Shown piece after piece: positions 1 through 12,883 of a stretch of DNA of 64,000 bases. The first letter of the stretch is position 1, and the number at the start of each line of letters is the position of its first letter. This stretch comes from Hydrangea macrophylla. Its lineage: Eukaryota > Streptophyta > Magnoliopsida > Cornales > Hydrangeaceae. Both the position numbers and the translations under genes were made by a program. The DNA is taken from assembly GCA_033977485.1 (NCBI GenBank), contig CM066984.1:114631251-114695250 (forward strand), given 5' to 3'. Below the pieces are notes generated by a model. The model did not search any database and had not been told where the DNA came from. It saw only the letters and a program-made list of their open reading frames with translations.

Positions 1-560
1 ATTCTCTGTTCCCTATGAACAACTTCAAGAATAATGATTATGGGTTTGCTCCGTATTAGGGGTGTTCATCGGTCGGGGTGGAGGGGGATTTTGCGCCGAT
101 CCAAAGTGGTTGGGGTGGCGGGGTTGGAAACCAAAACTAACCAGCGGGGAGTCCGGGGTGCTCGATTTTGGTCGGGTGGTCGGGGTGATTCAGGTGAGGC
201 TGGTGGTGGATCTGGCTAGTGGTTGTGGTGGATCTAAGGTGGTAGTGGTAGTGGTGGTGGATCTGGCTGGTTGAGGTGGTGGTGGATCTGGCTGGTGAAG
301 GTGGTGGTGAGGCGTGGTCACCAAGAGTGGTGGCCGAGAGTGGTCGTCGACAGTAGTGGTTGTGAGTGGTGGCTGAATTGAGAAGTGGTGGTACGTGGTG
401 GTTTACGGTGGCAAAAGCCTAAAGGATTGGGCGACGTGGGCATGAGAGGCGACAGGAGCGGCTGGTTAAGTTTCAAAAACTCTAATGGTAGTCATAGTCT
501 CATGGTAACTCCAAGGGTAAGAGGCAAAAGGGCTAGTCAAAACTTAAGTTTGACTTGTTG
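1..560. repeat. GT-rich low-complexity DNA with a hAT-like terminus
   Basis: The first 0.56 kb is strongly G/T-biased. From about 194 to 310 it repeats a degenerate unit close to GTGGTGGATCTGGCTGGT three or four times. The sequence TAGGGGTGTTCATCGGTCGG starting near 57 resembles the terminus plus subterminal GGTCGG repeats of non-autonomous hAT elements, but I found no matching inverted end or 8-bp duplication in the window, so a truncated hAT is only a suggestion. The open frames here arise from the skewed composition and are not credible genes. Confidence 0.4.
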
Positions 561-1870
561 AATAGTAAAATGGCTAGGCATTTTATCAAATCCACTCCAA
601 CCACACAAGGCATAAATGACTAGGCATTTCTTTTCATTTTGTTTTATATATTTTTCATTCAAATAATATAACATTTTATTGTACCTAATAATAAAAAAAA
701 TCCCTTAAAATATAAAGTAAACACAATTAAGTAGGGTTTTTTTTAGAACACATAATTAACTAAATTATATAATACATATACTTTATATTAAGGCCAACCC
801 ACAACCCACTTTATATTAACCAAGCCCAAACCCTAATTATATACAACAAACCCACACAATTAAAAAGCCCACAGCCCACCCCCAAACCCTATATCTTCTT
901 CTTCTCTGTTTCTAGACGTTGAAACAGAGAGAGAGAGAGAGAGAGAGAGGGAGGTGCTCACGCCGAGAAGAGAGAGAGGCTCAGAGATTGTGAGAGAGAT
1001 GGAAGATCAAGATATTTGTTAAAGATATGTTAAAATCTTTCACTATATAGCTTGTATTTGTGATTGATTTCAAAATCTGCATTGTTCATTGCCGTTGGAA
1101 TCCATCCGTTGGAGACCAACGGTCATGAACAGTGCCGGCGCCATTTTTTCCCTCTTCCCCTCCATGCTCTGCAAAATGGCTCATGAAATTGGGCTCTCCA
1201 TTTTTGCCGAGCGTGATGGCTTGCTCCTTGGAGTGCTGATTTTTGAAATAGACTAGCCATTTTGACAGTTGAGTAATTTGGCTAGTGTAATGGCTCTCCC
1301 GTTGGAGATAGCCTCGTAGAAAGAGAAAGAGAGTAGAAAGCAAGAAAGAGAAAATGAGAATGTAGTTATATGTTGAGACATTTATTAAATTAATTTACAA
1401 ATAAAGCATTTAAAGTTTTTAATGTTGGAAAGTGAAATAAGTGAAATGACATAAAGCATTTCTTGAAAAGTGAAATGTCAGGGAAAGTCAAGTAATTCTC
1501 CAGAAACAAAACATGATTCAAAATTTAAATATTGAAATAATATAAAAATATTACTCATAGTTGGAGAGAATAAGTTGGATTTGCGAAATGGAATTGGGAA
1601 GTTCGATTGGTTCGGTCGGCTTTGGTTGTACAAAAATTTCAACCGTGACCGAACAAAAATTTAAATATTGAAATAGTTATGAGTGTTTGTGTGTGTATAT
1701 ATATATACATATATGTGTTTGTGTGTATAAAATATATATCTCTCTTTCTCTCTAACCCTCTCTGGTTCAACACACACATACACATACACACACAAGAGCA
1801 CAACATATATATATAGGCAAGGGAGGGAGTAGGTTGCCACTCCTCCGCAAAACTGGGGATAAAGATCTCA
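561..1870. other. AT-rich intergenic DNA, no gene recognised
   Basis: No coding feature is supported. The stretch 790-900 has repeated AGCCCA/AACCCA-type motifs and leads into a (GA)n tract at about 925-949, a composition often seen near plant 5' untranslated regions, but no open frame follows. From 1085 to 1340 there is a less AT-rich block whose minus-strand 85-codon frame matches no family I know. Short (GT) and (AT) tracts lie at 1685-1735. Confidence 0.35.
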
Positions 1871-1874
1871 TCAT

Positions 1875-2050
1875 ACTTCGATCGATTGAGAATAAGTCGG
1901 TTAGGGTTCAATTGATTGACAAGGACCCAATCGATTGGGAAGGGGGACCACGTCATAAATTATGTCAGCAGTAGGGTTTCAAGCGATTGAAGTTAGTTTA
2001 ATTGATTAAAAAGACAATTTGTCAATCAATTGAAACAAGTTCAATGGATC
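1875..2050. repeat. Degenerate CAATCGATTG-type array
   Basis: About six 10-bp units resembling CAATCGATTG occur here (ATCGATTGAG, CAATTGATTG, CAATCGATTG, AGCGATTGAA, TAATTGATTA, CAATCAATTG). The same palindrome is amplified in the LTRs at 12884-15341 and 18432-20935. This may be a relic of a related LTR, but I could not find its ends. Confidence 0.4.
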
Positions 2051-4130
2051 AAGAATGAAATTACAAGTATTGTAAGGACAACTATACATAATCTTATTTG
2101 TTATATTTACATACAAAAATACACGGTATTACATGCAATCTTCAAAACCATGAGATCACAGACTATGGCATAGCTCAAACACTGAGCCGTCTGAAGGAGA
2201 AAATTGCCAATAACCAAAGCAAAGATCCGAGCTTCAAAACCACCATGACTGCGACGAGGGCCCAAACAAATAACATATCTAACACAGATCTGTGTGCTAG
2301 ATCTAACCACGGAATACAGAGACAAAGAGATTTAGCTGCATCAATCAACCATACCAAACCAAACAAAACAAAAAACAAAACAAACTCTTAACATGGAGGA
2401 ACAAAACCCCCAACAAAGAGGGACAAACTCCCTCACAAGAGAGGACATATTATTGAATGCAACAAAAACAGCAAAGAAAATAGTTAAGGGCTCTTTCCCA
2501 TGGTGGATGAGAGAGCCCTAAGAGGCGGCCACAAGAAGAACACATAAGTTAGAGAGAAGGGAGATAATTCACTTCATGGTTAAATAGCATTCGAAGTTGA
2601 AAATTTTCAAAATAAATAGGAAATCAAGAGAAAAAGAAAAGGAAAATGACCCACAAAAATTGCTTTTTAATTTTGCTCTCAATCTATTTCGTTTCTTTGC
2701 TAATTTCATTGCTATTTTTTCTTATCAACCGCAAAAAAAAAAGCCTCAAAACTATTTTTTTCCCCTTTCCTTTACTGAACCATAACCAAACTAGCCGGCC
2801 ATTAGGATATTTTGCAATTCTTTTTTTGTTGAGAAAATAAGCATCTACATGGAATATGGACATATAGTGTTCCACGTCCTCGTATCGTACTAAACAACAT
2901 AAAAGATGATATAACCTTTTAAGTAGAATTTTTTTTTTTGATAAAGACCTTTTAAGTAGAATTGATGGTGAAGATAACAATTAGTGTTTGTTGACATCAA
3001 ATGTCACGTTATATGATTTGCTCGAACTCTGTCTCTCTTCCCATAAAAAAAACAAAGTTCATGTCCCTGTTTCGAATATCACATGATTTGAATTTTAATG
3101 TGGTTATTTTTTTTTTGGTTGTCTTGGTCAGAAAATGTGGTCTATGATAAAGCCAACGATATTGAACTTTTTTTTTTTTTTTTTCTCCATACCAAGTCAC
3201 TTCTCCTACTTGGGTACTTAGTTTCTACATTTCATTAATGCAAGTCAATTTATATAACTCATATAATGACAGTGCTTCGGTGCAACTCATAACTCTTCCA
3301 TAAGTTATAAAGAGTAGCTAGCTCCACTGCTGCATCTCACTTTTAAATTCTAATTAGGCTCATTTAGTAAGGTTGTTTCAATATTCCGTTTATTAGATTT
3401 TGCTGTAAAAAAAAAAATAAAAAAAAAAACAACCTTTCTTTGTTATCTTCTTTGTATAAAAAGAAAAAGTCAAAACTTCAAACTTTTTTTCTTCTTTTTT
3501 TTTTGGCTCAATTTTGTTGTCACTTTTATAAACCAAAAAAAATAATAATAATAATAATAATAATAAGGCCTAATGGCACTTTACACCCTTATACTATACT
3601 CGTGTTTTCAATTGAATACATATTCTTTTTTAATTTTCAATTGAACCTTGAACTCCAAAATTTCATTCAATCAGACCCAAAGTCTGATGTTGTTGCCTTA
3701 ATTAAATTAATAAAAATTTTCATATGAGTTGCGTATAAGGCTTACCTGGTCCAACACCCATAAACTGTGTGTATTAATGTATATACATGTTTTATAGCCA
3801 TTAAAACAGATCAAGTTCGCTCAATTCGAAGTTATAACATGAAAAGTTGTAACTTTTTATTAATAGAGTCCGATCAACCGGACACCCCTCTGGAACATAT
3901 GGTTCAAAACTTTATATATCCGTCGAAATCCCCTATGCTAGAATCTTGAAACTTATTGTTCCAAACCTTTCTTTGAACATTGAGCTGGACAGTGGCAATC
4001 CTTATGACCACCTTTGAACTCCCTTTACCTCCCATTCATACCCTGAGTCTAACATCGAGTACTAAAGTGTTTTTTAAGCCTAAAAAGAATGCAACGGTGA
4101 AATTAGGAAATGTTTTTAAATCACAAGCTG
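2051..4130. other. AT-rich intergenic DNA
   Basis: No gene is supported. It contains several A or T homopolymer runs (for example about 3170-3184), an (AAT)n microsatellite at about 3541-3566 and the dispersed repeat described at 3570-3755. Open frames of 60-97 codons at 2098-2391, 2684-2980 and 3440-3727 are low-complexity and match no family I recognise. Confidence 0.4.
3570..3755. repeat. Dispersed repeat, copy 1
   Basis: This segment is similar over about 180 bp to 29905-30090. Shared blocks include CTTATACTATACTCGTGTTT versus the matching CTTGTACTATACTTGTGTTT, and a block around TTCATTCAATCAGACCCAAA. Boundaries are approximate, no terminal repeats or target duplication were found, and the class is unknown. 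Confidence 0.5.
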
Positions 4131-5195
4131 CCATTTGTGGACATGGATGGGAGCGAGAAGGTCCTGTCGGTCTCAATTATGTCTTGGGACGGATCCAAGG
4201 CTACATACAGAGACCTAGGCCTTACTGTTTTAATCCACTTGACTAGAGTCGCCACCTGATTTTTAGGGTATCAGTCAGAAAACTGTGAATTGACTTGCTC
4301 AACATGGAAGGGTACTCACTTTTCATTGCCAGAAAATGGACTTAGGGGTCTTGGTACGAAAGGGCAATGAGCCATAGGGCTAAAGCACCCCTTTCTCGCC
4401 CTACCTTACCATAGACCTTGCTAATATCTTTGTTCTTATTTCATAATTGGTGTTCTTTCCTCAAACATACTAAATAATATATGCATGTCATAAATACCAT
4501 CTAAGCAAAATCAATCAAGAGATTAAATTCAAATAGCAAGCGGATGTACATGCAATACTAGAGAAATGATAGAAATACTCACATTAGGCCGATCCCGCTC
4601 GGGATCAAATGCAAAGAAAGGAAACATGCATGGAATACAAAGGGAATAAAAGAACTTACATTGGGGTGACTCATGCGGAGTCGCAATGGCAATTAAAGGT
4701 AAACGTGCTATGCAATATACAATAATCCTAGATAGTTTGTCTCAAACAAATAAGCATATAATGGAGACTATCCTAAAGGATTTGTGTCATTGATACAAAA
4801 GTTGTAAACCTAGCAAAATCTTTAAAGAGAAGTATAGAAGAATGTATATGACTCATGGACACTAAGTCACATACGGAAGAGGCAAAACCGATTGAAGGAG
4901 TTGAGTCCGAGTCTTTTGAGTCTCCACATCAAAATAAAACAAAACAACCAAGCATTGCAAAAGAACAAAAGAAATCCAAGCATACAAGTTAAATGCTTTT
5001 AAAAAATTAGAGAAATAGTCATCAATCAAAACTCTAGATTTGAAGACCTTACAAAAACTACTCCAACAGCAGGTCTAAACAATGAAATCAATTCAATTAC
5101 TTTTCCAAATCATAAGTTCAATGAGTTAGGAAGATTTTCCAAAAAGTAGGACCTTATCGTATAAGTGAATTGTGAGTTCTATTCATTTTAAAAGT

Positions 5196-5600
5196 CTCTG
5201 TCCAGACTAGTCGACTGATCTTGCAGAAATCATAACTAAATTCACAATACACTTATGAAGTCTTATATTATGTCAAAAGAAAGGTATTTCATTGAAGTTC
5301 ATAGGAAAAAATACTTTCATGAACCCATATTGAGCTTAAGTTCTCTGAAAATTGATTTAAAACAGATTTCCTGTTTTGGAATCTTAATATAAATGATTTT
5401 TGCCCAGACTCGTCGACTGATCTTGCAAAAATCATAACTTAATTCACAAAACACCTATGAAGGCCCATTTTATGTCAAAAGAAAGATATTTCATTGACGT
5501 TTATAGAAAAATACTTTCATAAGCCTAGATTGAACTTAGGTCAATGAAAACTGAGTTGAATCAGACTTTGTTATTCTGAAACTTTGATATCATGTGATAA
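5196..5600. repeat. Tandem duplication of about 201 bp inside the LTR
   Basis: Two diverged copies begin near 5202 and 5403, each starting CCAGACT(A/C)GTCGACTGATC and followed by the same order of blocks (AATCATAACT, ATGTCAAAAGAAAG, TACTTTCAT). Each copy carries the palindrome GTCGAC. This is an internal duplication of the host LTR. Confidence 0.6.
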
Positions 5601-6621
5601 ATGAAAAACATGCAAAATAGGTGTGCAAAATCATTCAAATATGTTCTTTCAAGCTTTTGATCTTTCTTCCAATTATCCTAAAATGATTTCTAAGTCATAT
5701 TTTAGGTTTCACTATTGAGAAAAGAAAGTATGATCGTCTTGTATGCATTATTCATTTTACAACAGAAATTTGAGAAATTCTAGCATAGTCTTACTTTCTT
5801 CACTCTCTCGAAAGATAACCTTAGCTTGATCATCTTAGCTTTGTGCCAGTGTAATCTTATCAAGCTAAGAGTTAATTCCAAGATAAGAGGGATGATCGCA
5901 TCCTCTAGACTTTTCCAAACTTCAATCATAAAATAAATCATGGTAAATTATATCAATCGTCTTTCCGATAATCTTTTGGAAATTAGCAAGTCAGATTTAT
6001 CAAGGCAATTCAGATGGAAATGATTTCATTTTTATTCATCCTTGAATTTTGAAGTCAAGCCTCAAGGGTGGTTAAAATGAGTTCTAAATCCTTGGTTGAA
6101 GTCTAATTTGCTTTAATGAACAATTTTTAGTTCATTCATTTTATCTTAGGCAAAAACACTTTTAGTGAGATGAAAAAGTCCTTTAGAAAGATCAAAATCA
6201 AGAATGAAGAGGTTCAAGATGACTTCCAATCAAATATGTCTTTCTTGGTAAAGAACACCAAACTAGTTGGTTAAAGGACTTACAATTATCATCTTGGTAT
6301 GCCCAAAAAAGGAAATAGAAGTACATATGCTTATATGGAGTCATAGAAAGAAATATACATCTTCATCATGGACTCAAAGAAAAAGCAAAGAATGATGCAT
6401 GATTAAGTGTGTGCTCATGTGTTTTGTACTAAAAGAGGAAACAAAACTCAAAAACACCAACCCATCTTCAAAGTGAAAAAAAATGAAAACAACACATCTA
6501 ATCCATCTTTTATCAATAAGATCAACTATAACTTGGATCTTTGTGTGAGTTGTATGAGAAATCAAAGCAAAGGTATTGATCGACAGTGAACAAGTCCTAC
6601 TTACACGCCTTAATTCACATG

Positions 6622-7156
6622 TGTTAGCACTTTTTATCCTGTTTTCATGTACTTTTACTTTGTTTTCCGTTTTCGAGCAGATTTTGGAAGAAAGTAAGAG
6701 TTTCAGGATAAATACGATGTAAAAAATAGAAGGAAAAAAAGCAGGAAAAGCCACCTCCGGCGAGCGGCCCGCTCGCGCGATATACCAGCATCTCGCTCGC
6801 GTGGCCCGCTCGCGCGACTTACCAAAAATGCGCTCGCGCGACTTACTAAAAACGCGATCGTGCGACCTATGGAAAAAGTGAAAACGCGTATTTTCAAGTA
6901 TTGAAGAGCCCTACGCGAACGTAATTGCTTAATTACGTCCAAAAACGTAAATAAAGCAGTTCTAGTGCGATTAGGTTTAGGAAAGCTTCCAAAACTTGCT
7001 CTAACTCTCTCTCTATATATATATTTATCATGTTTTAAGTAAAATTGAGGATTACACAATAATACACAATATTATACACATCCATATACAACTAAAAACT
7101 TCAACCATTGAAACCCTAGAACTCAATCTAAGCGGCCATAAAATCAAGGATTGACA
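6622..7156 (+). mobile_element. Possible nested short LTR with a GC-rich CTCGCGCGA array
   Basis: The block starts TGTTAGCACTTTTTATCCTG and may end ATTGACA at 7156. The flanks acatg (6617-6621) and agatg (7157-7161) match at four of five bases, so a nested solo LTR is plausible but not proven. At 6757-6866 it has an abrupt GC-rich array of four or five units close to GCTCGCGCGAC, in contrast to the AT-rich surroundings. The minus-strand frames at 6374-7059 are by-products of this composition. Confidence 0.4.
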
Positions 7157-8268
7157 AGATGTTGATGGAGTAAGAAGAAAGAAAAGATTCAAGTTGTAGA
7201 AATATATATATATATATATATGTATATATGAAACTAGTAGATTAAAGAGGTAGTTCTAGAGTTTACCTCTTGAAGATCTCTTAAAATGCAAAGATGTTGG
7301 AAGAAAGTTCTTCCTCCTTCAAGTGTTCTTCAAACTCCAACTCAATCTAAGATGTCAACTTAGATCTCTCAAAATACTACTTCTTTTTGAGTTTTAAGAA
7401 AACAAAGAGAATGTTTTTCTTACTTTTTCCTTTTTTATTCAAGAACAACTTTTGTTTTTCTACTACTTTTTCCTCTCAAATCTCAAGTATGCTAGTATAT
7501 CTCTCAAGTGTATACTTCTTAGTGTGTGTTTTTTTTAAAGAGTGAACCTAAGGGTCTAATTTATAGGCAAAGATTGAAGGATTTTCATGTATAAAAAGAG
7601 GGTAATTTAGTTAATTCAGGGACAAGAGGAAGCTTCCTTACAATTTCCTCTACAACACATGTTTATATACAAAGAGATACAAAAATCAAGTGGTAGACCA
7701 CATATGAAAGTGGTGGGTCCCACTGGAGCCGCGACCTCCATTTTAAGGCTGCCACTTGATTTTTCTCTTCTTCTATGCATCCCTTACTTCATTGTCAAAT
7801 TTCATGTCCATAACATTTCTGGATTTTCGTAAAAATGGTTTTTAACCTCTAAAATCGCTCCTACTTCAATCTAAAAATTTTCCGGGAGTACTTTTCATAA
7901 GAATTGAATGTCAATTTTGATTTGGACATCTCCCAGAATTCTTGTGCTCTTTCATACTCTTTTTCTCAATTAGTGCACCAGTTTTGAAAGATTTTCTGAA
8001 ATTGGGCTACTGGACTCTTGGAATTCGTGTTTAAAACCTTAAAGACCATTTCCCAATGTCATATGCATATTTTGAAAATCAATTTTGAGAAAAACACAAA
8101 TCTAGGCTCAAAAGGCATACTTTGGGCTCCAAGAACACTTTCCGGAGTCCGAATTTGTTGTATGGAACTAAGATACCTTCTTCGAGGTATTTTTCATCAT
8201 TGAGATCTTCAAGAAGTTGTTCTTACTAAATCCTGAGAGTGTGTCCAAAATTGGGTGTCTACACCATT

Positions 8269-9510
8269 ATAATCGCAAAAGCATTGGTTAAGTTAAACAC
8301 CCAAGAATGATCTATTGAAAGCCAATTCGACTTGGAATTCCAAATGGGAATTCCCAAATGAGACCTACGTTCTTACACTTCGTTAGGTTTGATTTGAAAT
8401 AGAATAGAATAGAATAAAACATAATAGAATAAAAAATATTGAAATAAATTATTGACAAATTGAACCATTTTTGGTTAGATTTGTAAACCCTCTAAAACAA
8501 GAATTGGGTAGAATTGGAAAGAAATCAATTCTAGTTTTAGGTCAAACCTGCAAACACAAGAATTGCAAATCAATTATTTTCTTGTTTGTGGCAAACCAAA
8601 CTGACTGTTAGTACTGGCAGTAGAAGTGATGTCTTTCTGTTCCCCTATCAATGGAAATGTGGAACCAACTGCAATTGACCTTAACGTTTTACAATAATAG
8701 CTATGGTGGTTCTATTCCTTATGATCCCCACCTTGTATTTTATAGTATGTATGACAATGAATCACGTTCCTTTGGTTTTTGAATACTAAGGTGGGTGGTC
8801 ACCGGTTTGGGCTCTTGTTATAGTCAGATAGGTTGTAGGTTGGAGCTGCGGGAGCAGGGCGGAGGCTTTATGATCACTAAGTTGTACTTGTATTGATAAA
8901 CTCTAATTTGATCGTCAAGGGTGGATCCAGAAATTTGAAGTTGGGGTAGGGGGCATGGGAGGAGAAGAACTTGGAATTGGCACTTGTGGGTTAAGTTTGT
9001 AGGAGTAGACAATTTTTTTGATCTATTTATACACATTTTTCGTGTAGAATTTTCTGTAAAGCTTAAAATGATATTAAATCAATTTCGGTTAGGTTAGGTT
9101 AAGAAGTAAGGAAAAAATTTATTTGACCAAACATTTAGGATAAGTTTGATAACAATTGCGTTAACAGTAGTTCAGTTGCTCTTTATTGAGAATATATGAC
9201 TTTGCTCATAGGTTGGATTGTAATTAGTGTCACAATATGAATATTATAATGTAATTTATAATACATTTTTCAAAGTAGGGTGGGCTTGGATTTGCAAATT
9301 CTATAAAAAAAAATATTACCACAAAACCTTGAATATTCATAAAGTATGGTGCATTTTCGAAATTTTAGGGGGGACTTAAGTGTATATTATTATTTTTAGG
9401 GAATATCAAATAATTTTGATTTTTTTTTTTAAGGGGGAAAGCAGTCTTAGAGTGCTTCTTGCCAATAGCAAATGGTTGCGACTGCAACTTCAAACACCCA
9501 ATTGCGCTTT

Positions 9511-9543
<33 letters not shown>

Positions 9544-10673
9544 AACACAATTGCGCTTTAAACCAACGTTTACTACATCCATAAACACAACCAAATGGGC
9601 GCTTACTAAGAATAAAGACACTATCTGGGAATGGCTTTTAATGTTATTATGATTATAAAATGAAATTGTTTAACAAATCTCTTTTACAATTTACATTCAA
9701 AAAAATTGAGTCAATCTTAAAAAATTGTAATTTTTCGAAACTTTTCTTTAACAACTTTAGATTAAAAATAGTTTTTTTTTTTTAATATATAATTTATAAC
9801 ACAAGTGTGCGCTCTAAACCCACGTTTACTACATCCATAAACACAACCGAATGGGCACTTACTACGAATATAAAAGATGCTATCTGGGAATAGCTTTTAA
9901 AATTTATAATGATTATAAAATGAAACTGTTTAACAAATCTCTTTTACAGTTTACATTCAAAAAAATTGAGTCAATCTTAAAAAATTGTAATTTTTCGACA
10001 CGACACTTTTCTTTAACAACTTTAGGTCAAAAATAAATTTTTATTTTATTTAATCAGAAAAGAAGAATGTGTTATCCTTTAAACATTCCCGATTTTTTTT
10101 TTTATTAACATTCCCAAAAATTTGTCAGCTACTTTAATTGAAAATGATTTTTAAGCGAAATGAGGTCCTATACTCCTATGGATATAAGCTGTCGGAATTG
10201 ACCAAAAACAAGCAACGTGAATGGAAGTCACTTCATTTAATGAAAACTTTTGAGCTGTCAACAACTTTGTTCTTTGTCATGAATGCATGACGGTGACACC
10301 TTTTTCGTGTTTCATTTGACACTACTATGCACGGATTGGACGTTATATAAACTAATTATCAAGTATAACTATTAACAACTAAATTATTAGTATTAGTGTG
10401 GTTTGGCGGTGTTGTAACTGTGTTAGTTTTGTGTTATTGTAAATGTGTTGGTTTGGTAGTACTACTCTTAACAATTAAATCCTACACACATAATCTGGGA
10501 AAATTAAAAATAGATCCATTTCTTACATCAAATAATTTTAATACATGAAACAGAAATTCATTACAAAATGTATCAATAAGTTGTGGAAAGTATAACTATT
10601 GTAATAAAATAAAATAAAAACACTAAAGCGTATAACTTTTACCTTGAAGAGTACGGATTCACGAGTTTACCAA
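8269..10673. other. Intergenic DNA with no recognised gene
   Basis: AT-rich sequence without a credible coding region. It contains a run of GAATA-type repeats near 8400-8430, a (TA)n tract at about 9510-9530 and the tandem duplication listed separately. Frames of 60-90 codons here are unsupported. Confidence 0.4.
9543..10040. repeat. Tandem duplication, period about 256 bp
   Basis: Copy 1 (about 9543-9790) and copy 2 (about 9799-10040) share CGTTTACTACATCCATAAAC, CTATCTGGGAAT, TTTAACAAATCTCTTTTACA and GAGTCAATCTTAAAAAATTG in the same order. The copies differ by many substitutions and small indels, so the duplication is not recent. No coding potential is evident. Confidence 0.75.
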
Positions 10674-10678
10674 TTTTC

Positions 10679-11139
10679 TATAAACATATATTATATATGG
10701 CTCACATATTTTATAAGATATATATTATTTAAGTATTTTATATTATCCTACTTTGACATATTCATCTTGTGATAAGATATTAGATAATAATCCAATCTCA
10801 TCTCTACAGAATATATTTTAAGTGGTATTTGAGATTGCACCAACTTCCTTGATGGTAGGAAGTTGTTGTGCATTTAAACACATGGGTAAGGGTCCCAGTC
10901 TATCTATATATACGTAAGGCCTGTGACAACCATCATTACAGAATGATATACAGAACGATAAGCTGGAAACCCATATCCATCCCTCACCATACAGTATACC
11001 AAATTGTGTAAAGGTCGTGGAGGTTCTTCTATAATCAAACAGTTCTGTAATCAAGCAGAAGTTGTTCACATCAACAGTGCTATAACCACATGGCTGGAGG
11101 TAAGTATCCTAGGCACTTTAATTTGATTTAATGCTAACA
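10679..11139 (+). repeat. 5' LTR of the copia element
   Basis: 461 bp, ending AATGCTAACA. The first two bases are TA instead of TG, whereas the 3' copy keeps TGTAAACATA, so this end carries a point mutation. The copies align along their whole length with scattered substitutions. Confidence 0.85.
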
Positions 11140-11141
11140 AT

Positions 11142-11153
11142 TGGTATCAGAGC
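11142..11153 (+). other. Primer-binding site of the copia element (tRNA-iMet)
   Basis: TGGTATCAGAGC lies two bases after the 5' LTR. It is the canonical plant retrotransposon primer site complementary to the 3' end of initiator methionine tRNA. Confidence 0.85.
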
Positions 11154-12460
11154 TACCCTTCTAGTCGTGTTGTTTAGCATAAAATTATGTGTAAATCGTA
11201 TGCTAGAAAGCTATTGTTGCTGAACATATTCACATCTTCAATTTTTATGCTCGGATCTATCAAAGACTAAGGGTTTTATTGATTGGTTCCATATGTATAC
11301 ATGTATGTATATATCTATATATTTTTTAGACCACCAGATTATGTCCCTTTTTGGAGCATTCATGTTCTGGAATATGTACTTGATGGGAATGTTATGGGCT
11401 TTTAGAGCCCAAAGGGCATTGCGGATCATTGATGCATGTTTTTGGGATATTGAGGAAATTAAAATAAATAAAGAAATAAATAACCGGATAAAGAGGACGC
11501 ATGAACAGAAGTTTTGTTTATTAAGTATAATGATTATGACTTTAACTAAGTCATATTTACATTTTGATACTGAAATTCTTCAAATTTTTTTAAGATGGAC
11601 CCAAGGTATTTTAAACATTTACAGTTTAGTCAAAAATACTTATGGCCCCCAAAATTCTGTCCGTATATATCTTGGACCCATGATTTTAAATTTTCAAGAT
11701 TGAGCCTATTTTTGGGTATTTACATATTTTCTATGAAGTATTGAAAATTACATTAATACCCCTTAAGATTTTGGATCCTATGTTATTGTTCTCATAATCT
11801 GTAGTTATGGGCTTTATAGCGCATTCCAAGGCACTGTCAAATTCATTTCAGTATTCTAGTGTTTTGTGCATGCAATCAAGGGACGATTTATTTTTTATAT
11901 TTGTTCAAATCTTTGGTGATGTCTATAGAGTGTAGATTAATTTTCCCTACATTCAAGTAAAATGACAAATTTTTCCTAAAGAACTAGCATTTAAGTTATA
12001 GCCCCAAGACTCTAGATACGTATAATTTGGGCCACATAATTTATCTACTATGTCCCCTAAAGTTTTGAATATTTTTGGTTATTTGTGCATACTACTTGGG
12101 GATAATTTGTTCCATGTTGGTGCGTAACTTATATATTTGTGCTATTTAGTACCATAACTTTTTATGGATTATTTGCACATTGTTGGAAAAAAAAAAGTAT
12201 AAATATTCATGTTCCAAATTATTGGAAAGTTTTAAATGTTCATGAATATAAGGATTTGTTTATGGTAACATGAGGTCTTGGGAATATTCCGCAGCGCCCT
12301 AGGACATAAATGAGTGATCTTAGATTTTGATCACATAAAGATTAAAGTCATAAAACACACTATCACTATAGGTGTGTATCGTGCATTGAGGAGTTATCAT
12401 GAACATTTTGTTATTTAGTATTTCAATTTTGACATAAAGAACAACACATTGTCTTTGGAT

Positions 12461-12883
12461 AGCCACAGCATCCTAAGGCTTGTTGATGTTTCTTTTCATG
12501 ATCATGAAAATGTTAAAATTGTTTTTTGTGTCTATTAAAGTTGTCTTAATTATGAACATAAGGACTCATTCATTACAATGAATTAGGTCATCATAAGGAT
12601 ATCACATGTTTTAAGAATAGCCACAACATCTTGAAATGTGTTGGTATGTGATTCTTAAGAAATTTTGATCACATAAAGTCGCATGGCATTTTTTTTTAAG
12701 GCTTATTTGGACACGAACACAAGTTTTGATTCATGGTGTTAAGTAAATTAGATTAAACTAAAGTTACACCATATGTCTTAGGAGTAGCCACAGCACCTTA
12801 AGGCATATTGATGGGTAACCTTTTGATAACATGTTCACGTAAGGGTAAAAGTGTTAAAATGTTATTATTTAATCTATACTATT
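12461..12883 (+). repeat. Degenerate ~160-bp tandem repeat in the copia interior
   Basis: Units anchored on AGCCACAGCA(T/C)C start at 12461, 12618 and 12786. A fourth lies at 21014, after the nested gypsy insertion. With the insertion removed the spacings are 157, 168 and about 171 bp, so the insertion interrupted a pre-existing tandem array. Units are strongly diverged and not coding. Confidence 0.6.

Larger units (their letters stand above)
4136..8263 (-). mobile_element. Solo-LTR-like element, TSD ccatt
   Basis: The unit starts TGTGGACATGG and ends GGGTGTCTACA on the plus strand. It has TG...CA termini with imperfect inverted ends and is flanked by the same 5-bp target duplication, ccatt, at 4131-4135 and 8264-8268. 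Read on the minus strand it starts TGTAGACACCC. It shares a block near its left end (AGAGTCGCCAC, then a GGTACGAAAGGG and CACCCCTTTCTCGCCC region) with the element at 31691-34957, so the two belong to one family. No gag or pol is visible in 4.1 kb, hence solo LTR. Length and terminus suggest a long-LTR Ty3/gypsy lineage, possibly Tat/Ogre-like, but no protein domain confirms that. A large retrotransposon derivative without coding capacity is an alternative. Confidence 0.72.

Noticed and set aside
62..274. Glycine/valine-rich open frame in the GT-rich start
   Set aside because: It follows from GGTGGT repeats, and overlapping frames are also open. No domain or codon signal.
6374..7059. Overlapping minus-strand frames of 118-126 codons with an arginine-rich stretch
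   Set aside because: The arginine-rich part is the translation of the CTCGCGCGA array. The frames overlap each other and lie inside an LTR.
11293..11703. 136-codon plus-strand frame in the copia leader
   Set aside because: AT-rich, matches no copia gag motif (no CCHC knuckle), and lies in a decayed element.
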